From Muribaculaceae bacterium (GTDB lineage Bacteria; Bacteroidota; Bacteroidia; Bacteroidales; Muribaculaceae), in contig JAFLTO010000011.1 of assembly GCA_022510425.1 (NCBI GenBank), positions 32,788 to 96,787 of the forward strand: DNA of 64,000 nucleotides. Direction: 5' to 3'. Both the position numbers and the translations under genes were made by a program. Below, piece by piece: positions 1 through 8,437 of this stretch; position 1 is the first letter of the stretch, and each line of letters opens with the position of its first letter. Below the pieces are notes generated by a model. It was not told the DNA's origin. It was given only the letters and a program-made list of their open reading frames with translations, and did no database searches.

Positions 1-856
1 ACCGCTCAAGGTTATTTCTAAAGATGTCATGAGCTTCCGGTGTAGTATGCACAATAAAACAACTTCTTGGATTAAGAATACGATTGACATCCGGAAGAAA
101 AGAGAATTTATGGAAATCTCTTTTTATAAGTTTCATTAAAGGGCCGGCGACATTATTTACATTTTCTCCTGCCACTTCAACGATATCATCTCCATCTTGG
201 CGCTGGGTTAGTGAAAAATCTATGGATCGGCCATCGATTCTCGCGGGTGTACCGGTCTTCAGTCGTAAAACCTCAAAACCTAAAGATGCGAGTTGATCAG
301 ACAGTCCTACTGAATTACTTTCTGATATTCTTCCACCCGGAATTTTAACTTCTCCGAAATGCATCATTCCATTAAGAAACGTTCCGGCTGTTAAAATAAC
401 TTTTTTGGCTTTAAATTTAAATCCTAAAGATGTGTTTACACCTGTTACATTAGTTTTATTCTCAACTTTATTGAAATCAAAGGACATGACCATGTCTTGA
501 AATAATTCAAGATTTGGTGTAGTTTCGAGAATATGCCGCCAAAAATTACTGAATTTTTCTCTATCAGATTGGCAACGTGGAGACCATACGGCAGGTCCTT
601 TAGAACGATTGAGCATTCTGAATTGAACGGCGGTTAAATCAGCTACAATGCCCATTTGCCCTCCTAAGGCATCAATCTCCCTTACGATTTGTCCTTTGGC
701 AATACCCCCGACAGCAGGATTGCATGACATTTGAGCAACTCGATTAAGATCGGCTGTGATCAAAAGAGTTGACACTCCTAATCTTGCGGAAGCAACAGCA
801 GCCTCACAGCCGGCGTGACCTCCTCCCACTACTATTACATCGAAATCAAATTTCAT
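1..856 (-). CDS. mnmG: tRNA uridine-5-carboxymethylaminomethyl modification enzyme MnmG, N-terminal part (runs off the window)
   Basis: About 285 N-terminal codons of the FAD-dependent enzyme that, with MnmE, installs the cmnm5 group on the wobble uridine of several tRNAs. Translating the minus strand from the ATG at 856 gives a dinucleotide-binding start (VVGGGHAGCEAA), then the family blocks CNPAVGGIAKGQ, EIDALGG and RLKTGTPARI. The reading frame stays open to the window edge, so the remaining half of the usual roughly 620 residues lies outside. The start overlaps the end of ybeY by 11 bp, so the two are probably co-transcribed. Identification is firm from these motifs. Confidence 0.95.
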   Translation of the reverse strand, partial: MKFDFDVIVVGGGHAGCEAAVASARLGVSTLLITADLNRVAQMSCNPAVGGIAKGQIVREIDALGGQMGIVADLTAVQFRMLNRSKGPAVWSPRCQSDREKFSNFWRHILETTPNLELFQDMVMSFDFNKVENKTNVTGVNTSLGFKFKAKKVILTAGTFLNGMMHFGEVKIPGGRISESNSVGLSDQLASLGFEVLRLKTGTPARIDGRSIDFSLTQRQDGDDIVEVAGENVNNVAGPLMKLIKRDFHKFSFLPDVNRILNPRSCFIVHTTPEAHDIFRNNLER

Positions 857-1280
857 ATCCCCTATTATTATTCCAAAGTTCTAAAGCTTTGTTTTCATTC
901 GCTTCCATGATTTCTCTTTCACCGGGCCCTTTGTCATCGATACCACATAGATGAAGAAGTCCATGGACTATCACTCGCAAAAGTTCAGACAGATAAGGTT
1001 CATTAATTTCCTCTGCATTGCTTTTCACAGTGTCAAGAGATATGAAAATATCGCCTCCCACTCTATCTCGTCGCGAATAATCGAAAGTGATAATGTCGGT
1101 GTAATAATCATGATGAAGGAATTTGCGATTCACCTTCAAAATTTCTTCATCATCGCAGAAAAGGTAGTTGAGATTGCCGATATGTTTTTGATAATTTGCT
1201 GCAACCTCATTAAGCCATATCTCTACTTTGACAAAATTGAGGACCGGGACATCAACATTTTTGAATTCGAAGGAAATCAT
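846..1280 (-). CDS. ybeY: Endoribonuclease YbeY (rRNA maturation factor)
   Basis: 144-residue member of the UPF0054 family, a metal-dependent single-strand endoribonuclease involved in 16S rRNA 3' end processing and 70S quality control. The signature HGLLHLCGIDD lies at about residues 106-116. The canonical third metal-binding His of the HGxLHLxGxDH motif is Asp here (D116); I recall this substitution as usual in Bacteroidetes homologues, so it need not mean loss of function. A TAnnTTTG element at 1297-1304 precedes the ATG at 1280. The end overlaps the mnmG start by 11 bp, suggesting a two-gene RNA-modification operon. Confidence 0.93.
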   Translation of the reverse strand: MISFEFKNVDVPVLNFVKVEIWLNEVAANYQKHIGNLNYLFCDDEEILKVNRKFLHHDYYTDIITFDYSRRDRVGGDIFISLDTVKSNAEEINEPYLSELLRVIVHGLLHLCGIDDKGPGEREIMEANENKALELWNNNRGYEI

Positions 1281-1296
1281 AAGAACTCGCTTTATG

Positions 1297-1304
1297 CAAA
1301 TTTA
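1297..1304 (-). promoter_or_regulatory. Bacteroidetes -7 promoter element of ybeY-mnmG
   Basis: The minus strand reads TAAATTTG, a match to TAnnTTTG, 16 bp before the ybeY ATG. No convincing TTTG -33 box was found at the usual spacing, so the assignment rests on the -7 element and its position. Confidence 0.5.
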
Positions 1305-1555
1305 CAAAAAAGCCTCTTATTATTGAAATTCTTTGGTTTTTAGAGAATGAACAATCAAAAAGAGGAATCAAGGATTTTTCCGGAAACAAAATCAATAAGT
1401 TTATATCCTGACATATTACACTGATAGACTGCAACTTAACTGATTTTTATTACAATTTAAAGGCTGTGAGATTTTAAAATTAATTGTAATCCGAGCAATT
1501 AGTCGTCAATTTCTTTTTATCAAACAAAAAAATTCCTGAAAATTTTATTTTATTG

Positions 1556-1669
1556 ATGAACCAATTAAATTATTGCTTTGTTATAATATCAGAAAAACGT
1601 TTCATGATGTTAGGTTAGTTTGAAAGTATTATAAAAAATGACGGACGATGTGAATCGTCCGTTTTTTTT
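1556..1669 (+). repeat. Left copy of a 115-bp inverted repeat flanking maa-ltaE-nhaC
   Basis: Closely matches the reverse complement of 4763-4877. The core of about 40 bp (from CGTTTCATGATG to GTATTATAAAAA) is identical in both copies, and the flanks (ATGAACCAAT, GTTATAnTATCAGAAA, and a hairpin ending in a T-run) are strongly conserved. Read on the minus strand, this copy encodes the start of a tiny peptide (MKRFSD...) that stops after 11 codons; the right copy has a 27-codon version. The element could be a small mobile repeat, a duplicated leader or a duplicated terminator region. Confidence 0.75.
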
Positions 1670-1670
1670 A
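1641..1670 (+). terminator. Hairpin with T-run inside the left repeat copy
   Basis: A perfect 9-bp stem (acggacgat / atcgtccgt, loop gtga) is followed by seven or more T on the plus strand. On the minus strand the same stem is followed by CATTTTTT, so it could also terminate the acetyltransferase transcript that ends at 1715. A bidirectional terminator is the simplest reading. Confidence 0.65.
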
Positions 1671-1714
1671 TACCGTATAACTAAAGTTACAATAACCTTT
1701 ATCACAGAGCCAGG

Positions 1715-2299
1715 TTATCCTTTTGTAAATCCAACTTTATCTTTTTCAGTTATCTTTCTTATTACTTTGCATGGATTACCTGCGGCAACCACCCCTGATG
1801 GTATGTCATGAGTAACTACACTTCCGGCTCCAATCACAGTATCGTCACCAATTGTCACACCACTTAAAATTGTGGACCCACCACCAATCCATACTCTGTC
1901 ACCAATAATGATCGGTTCCGGAATCAAGGCTCCGTTTATTCTTTCTTCGGAGTCGAGGGAATGATTTGCAGAATACATGCTTACGTTAGGTCCTATAAGA
2001 GTGTTGTTCCCTATAATTATCTGACCACAATCAAGTAAAGTACAGCCAAAGTTAATATACAGGTCATTCCCAAGAGTTATATTTTTCCCGAATTCACAAG
2101 TGAAATTAGGCTCCATATAAACCCTCTCTCCTACCTTTTTGAATAATTTCTTCATAATCTCCTGACGTTTCTCGCTTTCATCGTCAGTGGTGAGATTAAA
2201 CTCCTTGAAAAGTTTTTTTGCTTCTACTCTTCTATTAAATAAATCTGCGTCAAAATCATCATAAATCTGATGGTTTTGCATTTTATCCCATTCTGTCAT
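1715..2299 (-). CDS. Maltose/galactoside O-acetyltransferase family protein (left-handed beta-helix)
   Basis: 194 residues. An N-terminal helical region (about 1-60) resembles the maltose acetyltransferase (Mac) domain, followed by hexapeptide-repeat turns from about residue 70 to 185 (IIIGNNTLIGPNVSM, IIIGDRVWIGGGSTILSGVTIGDD). The SANHSLD segment carries the His that is catalytic in the LacA/Maa family, which moves acetyl from acetyl-CoA to sugar hydroxyls. The true acceptor cannot be told from sequence. It is the last gene of the cassette bounded by the inverted repeat, 108 bp after the aldolase-like gene, and ends just before a hairpin terminator. Confidence 0.85.
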   Translation of the reverse strand: MTEWDKMQNHQIYDDFDADLFNRRVEAKKLFKEFNLTTDDESEKRQEIMKKLFKKVGERVYMEPNFTCEFGKNITLGNDLYINFGCTLLDCGQIIIGNNTLIGPNVSMYSANHSLDSEERINGALIPEPIIIGDRVWIGGGSTILSGVTIGDDTVIGAGSVVTHDIPSGVVAAGNPCKVIRKITEKDKVGFTKG

Positions 2300-2407
2300 A
2301 AAACTTCTAAAATATTAAAAATCAATTTATTCAATGCAAAGCCTCTTAACCCTGGCGCTATATGATTGGTTTTTAAACCATAATTTATAAACGCATACTA
2401 TTAAAAA

Positions 2408-3433
2408 CTAAAGTAATTCTGTTAATTTTTCTATAGATTGAGGTGGAGTGCTCCAGGAAGTTACAAATCTAACTTTCGATTCGATTTGACCCGGGGAACC
2501 CCAATATTCGAATGACACCTCCTTTCTTATTTTTTCGATCACTGAGTTCGGAAGAATAAAAAATTGTTGATTTGTAGGTGAATCTATAAACTGAGCAAAG
2601 CCCTTTTTAATTAATACTTCTTTAAGTTGCATCGCCAACTCCACACCATACTTTCCAATTCTATTGTATAAGTTATTACTGAACAAAGTTGCAAATTGTA
2701 TTCCTAATAATCTGCCTTTGGCCAGCAATCCACCATGGAGTTTCATAAATGACACAAACCTTGGTAATAATTCAGGAAATCGTGTCACAATAGCTTCTCC
2801 GAAAAGTGTGCCACATTTTGTGCCCCCTATATAAAACACATCGCAAAGATGAGCTATTTCTTTCAGACAAAGATCACCGCCTTGAGCGTTTAAACCATAT
2901 GCCATTCTTGCACCATCAATATATAATGGCAAGTTGAATTCACTGCAAGTTTTATAAATATCTTTTAATTCTTTTTTAGAATAAACCGTACCCAATTCAG
3001 TAGGGAAAGAGATATAAACCATACCGGGTTTCACCATATGCTCATGAGTATCATCGGCATAAAAATCTTCAAGATAGCTTCTGATCTGCAACGCACTGAT
3101 TTTTCCTTCATTATTTTGAAGAGTAAGAATCTTATGCCCCCAAGCTTCAACAGCCCCGGCTTCATGAACGTTGATATGTGAAGTGTCAGCCGCCAAAACT
3201 CCTTCATTCCTGTTTAATAATCGGTCGATAACCGTAGCATTAGTCTGTGTGCCTCCGACCATGAAAAAACATTCTCCCTCATCTAATCCACATGTATCTA
3301 AAATTAATTTTTTGGCTCTACACGTGAAATCATCTTCCCCATAACCGGGAGTGTGAAGCATATTAGTCTCATTGAGGGCCTCCATCACCTCAGGATGGGC
3401 ACCAGCCATATAATCAGTGTCTAAATAAATCAT
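2408..3433 (-). CDS. Threonine aldolase / beta-eliminating lyase family (PLP enzyme)
   Basis: 341 residues, fold-type I PLP enzyme of the L-threonine aldolase family, which cleaves L-threonine or allo-threonine to glycine and acetaldehyde. The PLP lysine is expected at K206 in YIGGTKCGTLFGEA. Other family blocks are MVGGTQTNA near 58-66, SHINVHEAGAVE near 85-96 and YIDGARMAYG near 171-180. The ATG at 3433 is one base from the antiporter stop, so the two are translated from one message. The pairing with an NhaC-type transporter suggests uptake and catabolism of an amino acid or hydroxy-amino acid; that is inference. Confidence 0.85.
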   Translation of the reverse strand: MIYLDTDYMAGAHPEVMEALNETNMLHTPGYGEDDFTCRAKKLILDTCGLDEGECFFMVGGTQTNATVIDRLLNRNEGVLAADTSHINVHEAGAVEAWGHKILTLQNNEGKISALQIRSYLEDFYADDTHEHMVKPGMVYISFPTELGTVYSKKELKDIYKTCSEFNLPLYIDGARMAYGLNAQGGDLCLKEIAHLCDVFYIGGTKCGTLFGEAIVTRFPELLPRFVSFMKLHGGLLAKGRLLGIQFATLFSNNLYNRIGKYGVELAMQLKEVLIKKGFAQFIDSPTNQQFFILPNSVIEKIRKEVSFEYWGSPGQIESKVRFVTSWSTPPQSIEKLTELL

Positions 3434-3434
3434 T

Positions 3435-4742
3435 TTAAACAGTTTTAGAATTCTTATAAAAGTATTTCCATCCGATTATCGATAAAATCACCACAGCAGC
3501 AAGAATCCAAGGATAGAAAAGATATCTCCATGGTGCAGTCACAGCTATTCCTGCCAAGGAGGTTGCAAGAAGAGTCTGTGCCCCATAAGGTATCAAACAT
3601 TGCACTATGCAGGAAGAAGTATCTAATAAAGATGCACTGCGTCTTGGAGAAATTCCATATTTATCAGATATGTTTTTTGATATTGATCCGACAGTAAGGA
3701 TTGCTACAGTGTTGTTGGCAGTGCATAGGTTTACAATACCAACCAACAGAGCTATGATAGATTGTGCTCCCCTGACTCCATTGATACCTTTAGATAAAAA
3801 ACATAATAATGCATCAATACCACCTGCAGCCTTAATAAGTCCCAACATTCCGGCTGCCATAAGGGTAATGATTATAAGATTCCCCATGCCATCAATGCCT
3901 GCTCCCATGAACCCAAGGATATCAAAAATATCAAATCCTTCAGATAAAGCAAATATGAAAGCCAGGATGATCCCACTGACCAGTGTTATTGTGACATTCA
4001 CTCCTGAAATTGCCAGTATAATGACAGCCAGATATGGTATCACTAACCATGGATTGGCGGGTATTTCATTAGAAGATTGAGGAAGAGGAAAATCCCCGAA
4101 TATATAAATAGCAAGTGTTATTAACGCAGCCGGCAACACCAATAAAAAGTTGGCCTTGAATTTATCGCTCATATTGCAACCCTGGGTTCGAGTAGCAGCA
4201 ATTGTTGTGTCGGAAATAAATGAGAGATTATCGCCAAAAAAAGAACCTCCCAAAACTATTGCTACGAAAAACGGAATATCACCGTGGATAGTGGATGCAT
4301 AACTAACAGCCAAAGGCACCAAAGCAACAACAGTTCCAACAGAAGAGCCTATAGCCATTGAAATAAAACAAGCTGCCATAAAAAGTCCCGGCATAACAAA
4401 TGTAGAGGGCAATTGATTGATGGTCAAAGCTACTGTAGCTTCCACTGCACCTGTCTTGTCAGCAAGGGTGGCGAAACATCCGGCAAGAATAAATATCCAC
4501 ACCATGTATAGCACATTTGAGTTGCCAGCCTCTTTGACAAAAGCCTCTATCCTTTCAGCAAAAGGCACTTCAATATACACCATGAGTGCCCACAAAGAGG
4601 CTACCAACAAAGCTACTGTAAGTGGAATCTTATAAAAATCACCGATTATTAATGAAATCAACACATAGAGGCCTAAGAAAACTATCAAAGGACTCAATGC
4701 CAATAAATTTTTTGTGGAATTCCTGAGGGGCTTAATACTCAC
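3435..4742 (-). CDS. NhaC-family Na+/H+ antiporter or amino-acid antiporter
   Basis: 435 residues, almost entirely hydrophobic, with about 11-12 predicted membrane segments. Blocks typical of the NhaC/IT superfamily include SMAIGSSVGTVVALVPLA and GGSFFGDNLSFISDTTIAAT. Some members exchange organic substrates rather than only Na+ and H+. The start is GTG at 4742; no ATG lies in a better position. A TAATTTTG promoter element at 4747-4754 leaves almost no 5' leader. It overlaps functionally with the ltaE-like gene (1-bp gap). Confidence 0.82.
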   Translation of the reverse strand: MSIKPLRNSTKNLLALSPLIVFLGLYVLISLIIGDFYKIPLTVALLVASLWALMVYIEVPFAERIEAFVKEAGNSNVLYMVWIFILAGCFATLADKTGAVEATVALTINQLPSTFVMPGLFMAACFISMAIGSSVGTVVALVPLAVSYASTIHGDIPFFVAIVLGGSFFGDNLSFISDTTIAATRTQGCNMSDKFKANFLLVLPAALITLAIYIFGDFPLPQSSNEIPANPWLVIPYLAVIILAISGVNVTITLVSGIILAFIFALSEGFDIFDILGFMGAGIDGMGNLIIITLMAAGMLGLIKAAGGIDALLCFLSKGINGVRGAQSIIALLVGIVNLCTANNTVAILTVGSISKNISDKYGISPRRSASLLDTSSCIVQCLIPYGAQTLLATSLAGIAVTAPWRYLFYPWILAAVVILSIIGWKYFYKNSKTV

Positions 4743-4746
4743 ACCG

Positions 4747-4754
4747 CAAAATTA
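4747..4754 (-). promoter_or_regulatory. -7 promoter element of the nhaC-ltaE cassette
   Basis: The minus strand reads TAATTTTG immediately upstream of the GTG start. The right repeat copy (4763-4877) with its hairpin lies directly upstream, where the -33 region should be, so the repeat may insulate or control this promoter. Confidence 0.5.
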
Positions 4755-4762
4755 ATAAAAAT

Positions 4763-4877
4763 AAAAAAAACGGACGATATCACATCGGCCGTTACTTTTT
4801 ATAATACTTTCAAACTAACCTAACATCATGAAACGATTTTCTGATAATATAACATTCTTATGGTTTTATTGGTTCAT
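4763..4877 (-). repeat. Right copy of the 115-bp inverted repeat
   Basis: Inverted partner of 1556-1669. Its hairpin (plus strand 4770-4798) has one mismatch relative to the left copy. On the plus strand it is followed by ATG at 4828 and a 27-codon hydrophobic reading frame ending at 4911 (MKRFSDNITFLWFYWF then IKIFVFFEGLL), of which the left copy keeps only the first codons. Whether that peptide is made is unknown. Confidence 0.75.
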
Positions 4878-4983
4878 TAAGATTTTTGTTTTTTTTGAAG
4901 GTTTATTATAAATTTGTCACTATGAAGAGAATAAGTTAAAACCCGATTCCTCTGTGACACGATAATCCAATCAGGATAACAAG

Positions 4984-5067
4984 ATGACTGATATATTGAC
5001 TCCCGAGCAACGAATCAGCAGCATGGCTCCAGTGAAAAGGAAGAAAACTTCATTTAAAGGCCGCTGA
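4984..5067 (+). pseudogene. Probable N-terminal remnant of a Vsr (very short patch repair) endonuclease
   Basis: A 27-codon frame starts MTDILTPEQRISSMAPVKRK and stops at 5067. The opening resembles the N-terminus of Vsr mismatch endonucleases, which begin with a similar LTPEQR segment followed by a met-rich turn and a conserved KxT stretch; the catalytic part is absent. Its TGA overlaps the ATG of the helicase, so the fragment may now act as a leader peptide that couples translation. Identification from so few residues is tentative. Confidence 0.45.
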
Positions 5068-6983
5068 TGAAAATTTGCCGATCCATTCAATGTCTTCAAG
5101 AACAGAAACGTCTTCTTCAGATTGAATATGAAGAAGAGAAGGCTTCTTTCACCAAAATCACTGAGCAGCAGGGAGTAGAAAAACTCAAATCCCGCGGTAA
5201 TGCTTGGACTGAAATTTCAGTTGTGCGCACATTCTATAATTCTCTTAACCAACGTGTCATTGAAATTCAAAGACCGGGATCCGAAGATGATGAAGACCAT
5301 AATTTCGAGTATGGTCGGCCGGTTATGTTCTTTAATCTCTCTTCCGGATTCAATTCTTCTTTCAGACCATTGTTCAAAGGGGAAGTCAATTACGTTGACG
5401 GCAACAGAATGGTAGTTGTCATTCCGGAAGATGCAGATGTATCTTTATTGTCTGATTCACGTTATAGCGGCGTGATTCTTTCTTTCGATGAAACATCCTA
5501 TTGCGCTATGTTTGATGCCATTGATTATACAATCAATGCCAAAGGCCGTATGGCTGAACTTAGAGAACTCATTTATTCAGGGAAGAAACCGGAGAATCTG
5601 AACTTGGCGCCTATGCGGTTTCCCTACTTGAACAAGGATCAGGAAGAAGCAGTCAATAATGTTTTGGAAGCAAAAGATATAGCCATCGTTCATGGACCTC
5701 CGGGAACCGGGAAGACCACGACTCTGGTGGAAGCCATATATGAGACATTAAGGAGAGAACCGCAGGTGCTTGTTTGTGCTCAGAGCAATATGGCTGTCGA
5801 CTGGATATCGGAGAAACTCGTAGACCGCGGATTGAATGTACTTAGGATCGGGAATCCAAGTCGTGTCAACGACAAAATGCTTTCTTTCACTTATGAGAAA
5901 AGATTCGAGAGTCACCCGGTTTATTCCGATTTATGGGGAATAAGGAAGACAATAAGGCAGTTATATAAAGACAGGAACAAGACTGATTCCTGGCATCAGA
6001 AGATAGAAAGACTTAAAAGCAAGGCCACTGAACTTGAAATTAGAATAAACAATGAACTTTTCAGTCATGCTCATGTGATTGCTTCAACCCTTGTTGGGAG
6101 CTCAAGCCGGTTACTACAGGGCATGAAATTCTCCACACTTTTCATTGATGAAGGATCACAAGCTTTGGAAGCGGCAACCTTGATTCCTATCCGCAAAGCC
6201 GGCAGAATAATTTTAGCCGGTGACCATTTTCAGTTGCCACCTACGGTGAAATCTTATGAAGCCATGAAAGGAGGCCTCGGAAAATCTCTGATGGAAAAAA
6301 TAGTGAAGAATCATCCCGAATGCGTGAAATTGCTCACCACTCAATACCGGATGCATAAGGATATCATGGAATTCTCAAGCCGCTGGTTCTATGAGGGGAA
6401 AATGATGGCTGCTCCAGAAGTAAAATTTCGTGGCATTTTGGATTTCGACACTCCAATAGAATGGATTGACACATCCAACCCAACTATTTTGGGATTAAAT
6501 GTAGATTCAAATGAAGATGCAAATGCATTCTCAGAGAAAGTAACAGGAAATTTTGGTAAAATAAACAAGGATGAAGCTCTCCTTACCCTCTCTACTCTAC
6601 TAAATTATTTAGAAAAGATAGGTATTAACCGAGTAATCGAGGAGCGGCTGGACATCGGTATAATTTCGCCATATCGTGCTCAGATTCAGTATCTCCGACA
6701 CCTTATCAAACGTACACCCTTCTTCAAACCTCTCAGAAAACTTATATCGGTAAACACAGTCGATGGCTTTCAAGGACAAGAACGTGACATCATCGTTATT
6801 TCCATGGTAAGAAGTAATGAAGAAAGACAAATCGGATTTCTTAGAGATCTCCGAAGAATGAATGTTGCAATGACACGTGCAAGAATGAAACTCATTATAA
6901 TCGGCAACAGCAAAACACTTTCTTCAAATCCCTTCTATTCCGAATTATATAACTATATCAAATCTTTAAATTCAAATAACTGA
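5067..6983 (+). CDS. SF1 (Upf1/IGHMBP2-like) DNA/RNA helicase
   Basis: 638 residues, 5'-3' superfamily 1B helicase. Walker A HGPPGTGKTTT is at 209-219, Walker B DEGSQ at 361-365, motif III GDHFQLPPT at 385-393, then TQYRMHKDI (motif IV region), ISPYRAQIQYLR, VDGFQGQERDIIVIS (motif V) and NVAMTRAR (motif VI). An N-terminal beta-rich region of about 180 residues precedes the core, as in IGHMBP2. The ATG at 5067 overlaps the stop of the Vsr-like fragment. Exact substrate and pathway are unknown; homologues are usually annotated as AAA-domain helicases. Confidence 0.88.
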   Translation: MKICRSIQCLQEQKRLLQIEYEEEKASFTKITEQQGVEKLKSRGNAWTEISVVRTFYNSLNQRVIEIQRPGSEDDEDHNFEYGRPVMFFNLSSGFNSSFRPLFKGEVNYVDGNRMVVVIPEDADVSLLSDSRYSGVILSFDETSYCAMFDAIDYTINAKGRMAELRELIYSGKKPENLNLAPMRFPYLNKDQEEAVNNVLEAKDIAIVHGPPGTGKTTTLVEAIYETLRREPQVLVCAQSNMAVDWISEKLVDRGLNVLRIGNPSRVNDKMLSFTYEKRFESHPVYSDLWGIRKTIRQLYKDRNKTDSWHQKIERLKSKATELEIRINNELFSHAHVIASTLVGSSSRLLQGMKFSTLFIDEGSQALEAATLIPIRKAGRIILAGDHFQLPPTVKSYEAMKGGLGKSLMEKIVKNHPECVKLLTTQYRMHKDIMEFSSRWFYEGKMMAAPEVKFRGILDFDTPIEWIDTSNPTILGLNVDSNEDANAFSEKVTGNFGKINKDEALLTLSTLLNYLEKIGINRVIEERLDIGIISPYRAQIQYLRHLIKRTPFFKPLRKLISVNTVDGFQGQERDIIVISMVRSNEERQIGFLRDLRRMNVAMTRARMKLIIIGNSKTLSSNPFYSELYNYIKSLNSNN

Positions 6984-7017
6984 ATCTGCAGAACTTTCAT
7001 AATTAAGGATAAGGAAA

Positions 7018-8400
7018 ATGCCGAACCGGAGTCTTGACATAAGGAAATATGTGGCGATTATCTCAATAATCATCTTATTGGTGATGACGGTGCTTGACGT
7101 TTCTTTGGTGAATGTGGCACTCCCGGTGATCGGAAATGAATTCAATGTTTCAGAATCCTCCACAGTATGGCTGGTCACCATATATCAGTTAATAATAGTG
7201 ATGCTTTTACTTCCTCTTGCATCGATAGGCGACCAATTTAGCTATAGAAGAAATTTTATAATAGGATTGGTGGTATTCACCATAGGTTCGGGCTTATGCG
7301 CGATGTCACAGAATTTCACTTTTCTACTTATATCACGAGGTATCCAAGCCATTGGGGGTGCGGGAGTAATGAGCGTCAATGTAGCTCTCACAAGAATTAT
7401 CTATCCTCGGAACATTCTGGGAAGAGGTCTTGCCCTTAATGCCATGTTTATATCAATAGCCACGGCAGCCGGACCAAGTTTGGCAGGATGGATTATGTCT
7501 ATATCCACATGGCATTGGCTTTTTCTTATTAATCTTCCTTTCGGGATATTAGCTTTTTTCATTGGAATCAAAACTTTACCTCCTAATCCCAATCCGCCTG
7601 CCAATCCTCATTTAGACTGGCAAGGAAGTTTTCTGAATGTTCTCTTTTTCGGCATGTTGTTTTATTCCTTGGGCAATATCACTGACCCCGGATTATTTTA
7701 TATATGTCTTGCTATGTTGGCTGTTGCATTGTTAGTAGGCTTCTTCTATGTTAGAAAAGAATTCAGGAGCCAAAGGCCGATGTTTCCTATAGATTTATTC
7801 CGGATTAGGCTCTATTCTACGAGTATATTGACTTCCACAAGTTCTTTTATAGCACAGAATCTAACGATGATAGCTCTCCCCTTTTTGTTTCTTTCGGTAT
7901 TAAAATTTTCGGAATTAAACACGGGCTTGGTGATGACTCCATGGCCCTTGGCCACTATGATTGTATCCCCTTTAGCAGCACGATGGATTGAAAAACATAA
8001 TGCTGCGTTTACGGCTGCATTCGGAATGCTCATTTTTATGACCGGCCTTATCACTCTTGTTTTCGTGCCAATAGAAGCAAATGAATGGGATATAATCTGG
8101 AGAATGGCTCTTTGTGGAATTGGATTCGGATTTTTCCAGACTCCCAACAACATCGTGATGGTGATGGCCACCCCGGTAGAAAGAACAGGAGCAGCCGGAG
8201 GCATGCAGAGCACGGCTCGCCTTACAGGTCAGACTTTCGGTTCCACTTTAGTAAGTATAATTTTTGCCTTAATCGTTTCTGTTAAATTGTCGGTGACAGT
8301 ATGCCTGTGGATAGCATTATTTTTTGCCATAATAGCCTGTATCTTCAGTATCGACCGAGGGAAACAGATAATCAAACGCCATGTCACACTTGAATCTTAA
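7018..8400 (+). CDS. MFS drug exporter, DHA2 (14-TM, EmrB/QacA-like) family
   Basis: 460 residues with about 14 hydrophobic segments. TM1 holds the family motif LDVSLVNVALP (about 23-33); motif A appears as GDQFSYRRN near residue 70; TM5 carries the GPSLAGWI antiporter motif. These proteins export hydrophobic compounds using the proton gradient. The gene follows the helicase after 34 bp on the same strand with no clear terminator between, so it may share its transcript. Substrate unknown. Confidence 0.85.
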   Translation: MPNRSLDIRKYVAIISIIILLVMTVLDVSLVNVALPVIGNEFNVSESSTVWLVTIYQLIIVMLLLPLASIGDQFSYRRNFIIGLVVFTIGSGLCAMSQNFTFLLISRGIQAIGGAGVMSVNVALTRIIYPRNILGRGLALNAMFISIATAAGPSLAGWIMSISTWHWLFLINLPFGILAFFIGIKTLPPNPNPPANPHLDWQGSFLNVLFFGMLFYSLGNITDPGLFYICLAMLAVALLVGFFYVRKEFRSQRPMFPIDLFRIRLYSTSILTSTSSFIAQNLTMIALPFLFLSVLKFSELNTGLVMTPWPLATMIVSPLAARWIEKHNAAFTAAFGMLIFMTGLITLVFVPIEANEWDIIWRMALCGIGFGFFQTPNNIVMVMATPVERTGAAGGMQSTARLTGQTFGSTLVSIIFALIVSVKLSVTVCLWIALFFAIIACIFSIDRGKQIIKRHVTLES

Positions 8401-8437
8401 CTGTTCAACCGCCCATTTCATCGAAACTACATTCCCA

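Larger units (their letters stand above)
1281..1714. other. Intergenic stretch with one copy of a 115-bp repeat
   Basis: No convincing gene. It holds the ybeY promoter at one end and the left copy of the 115-bp inverted repeat (1556-1669) at the other. 1320-1555 is AT-rich and I see nothing recognisable in it. Confidence 0.6.

Noticed and set aside
951..1343. 130-codon plus-strand frame opposite ybeY
   Set aside because: Lies antisense to a firmly identified gene and its translation has no protein-like pattern.
3607..4080. 157-codon plus-strand frame opposite nhaC
   Set aside because: Shadow of a hydrophobic gene; no family pattern, no promoter element.
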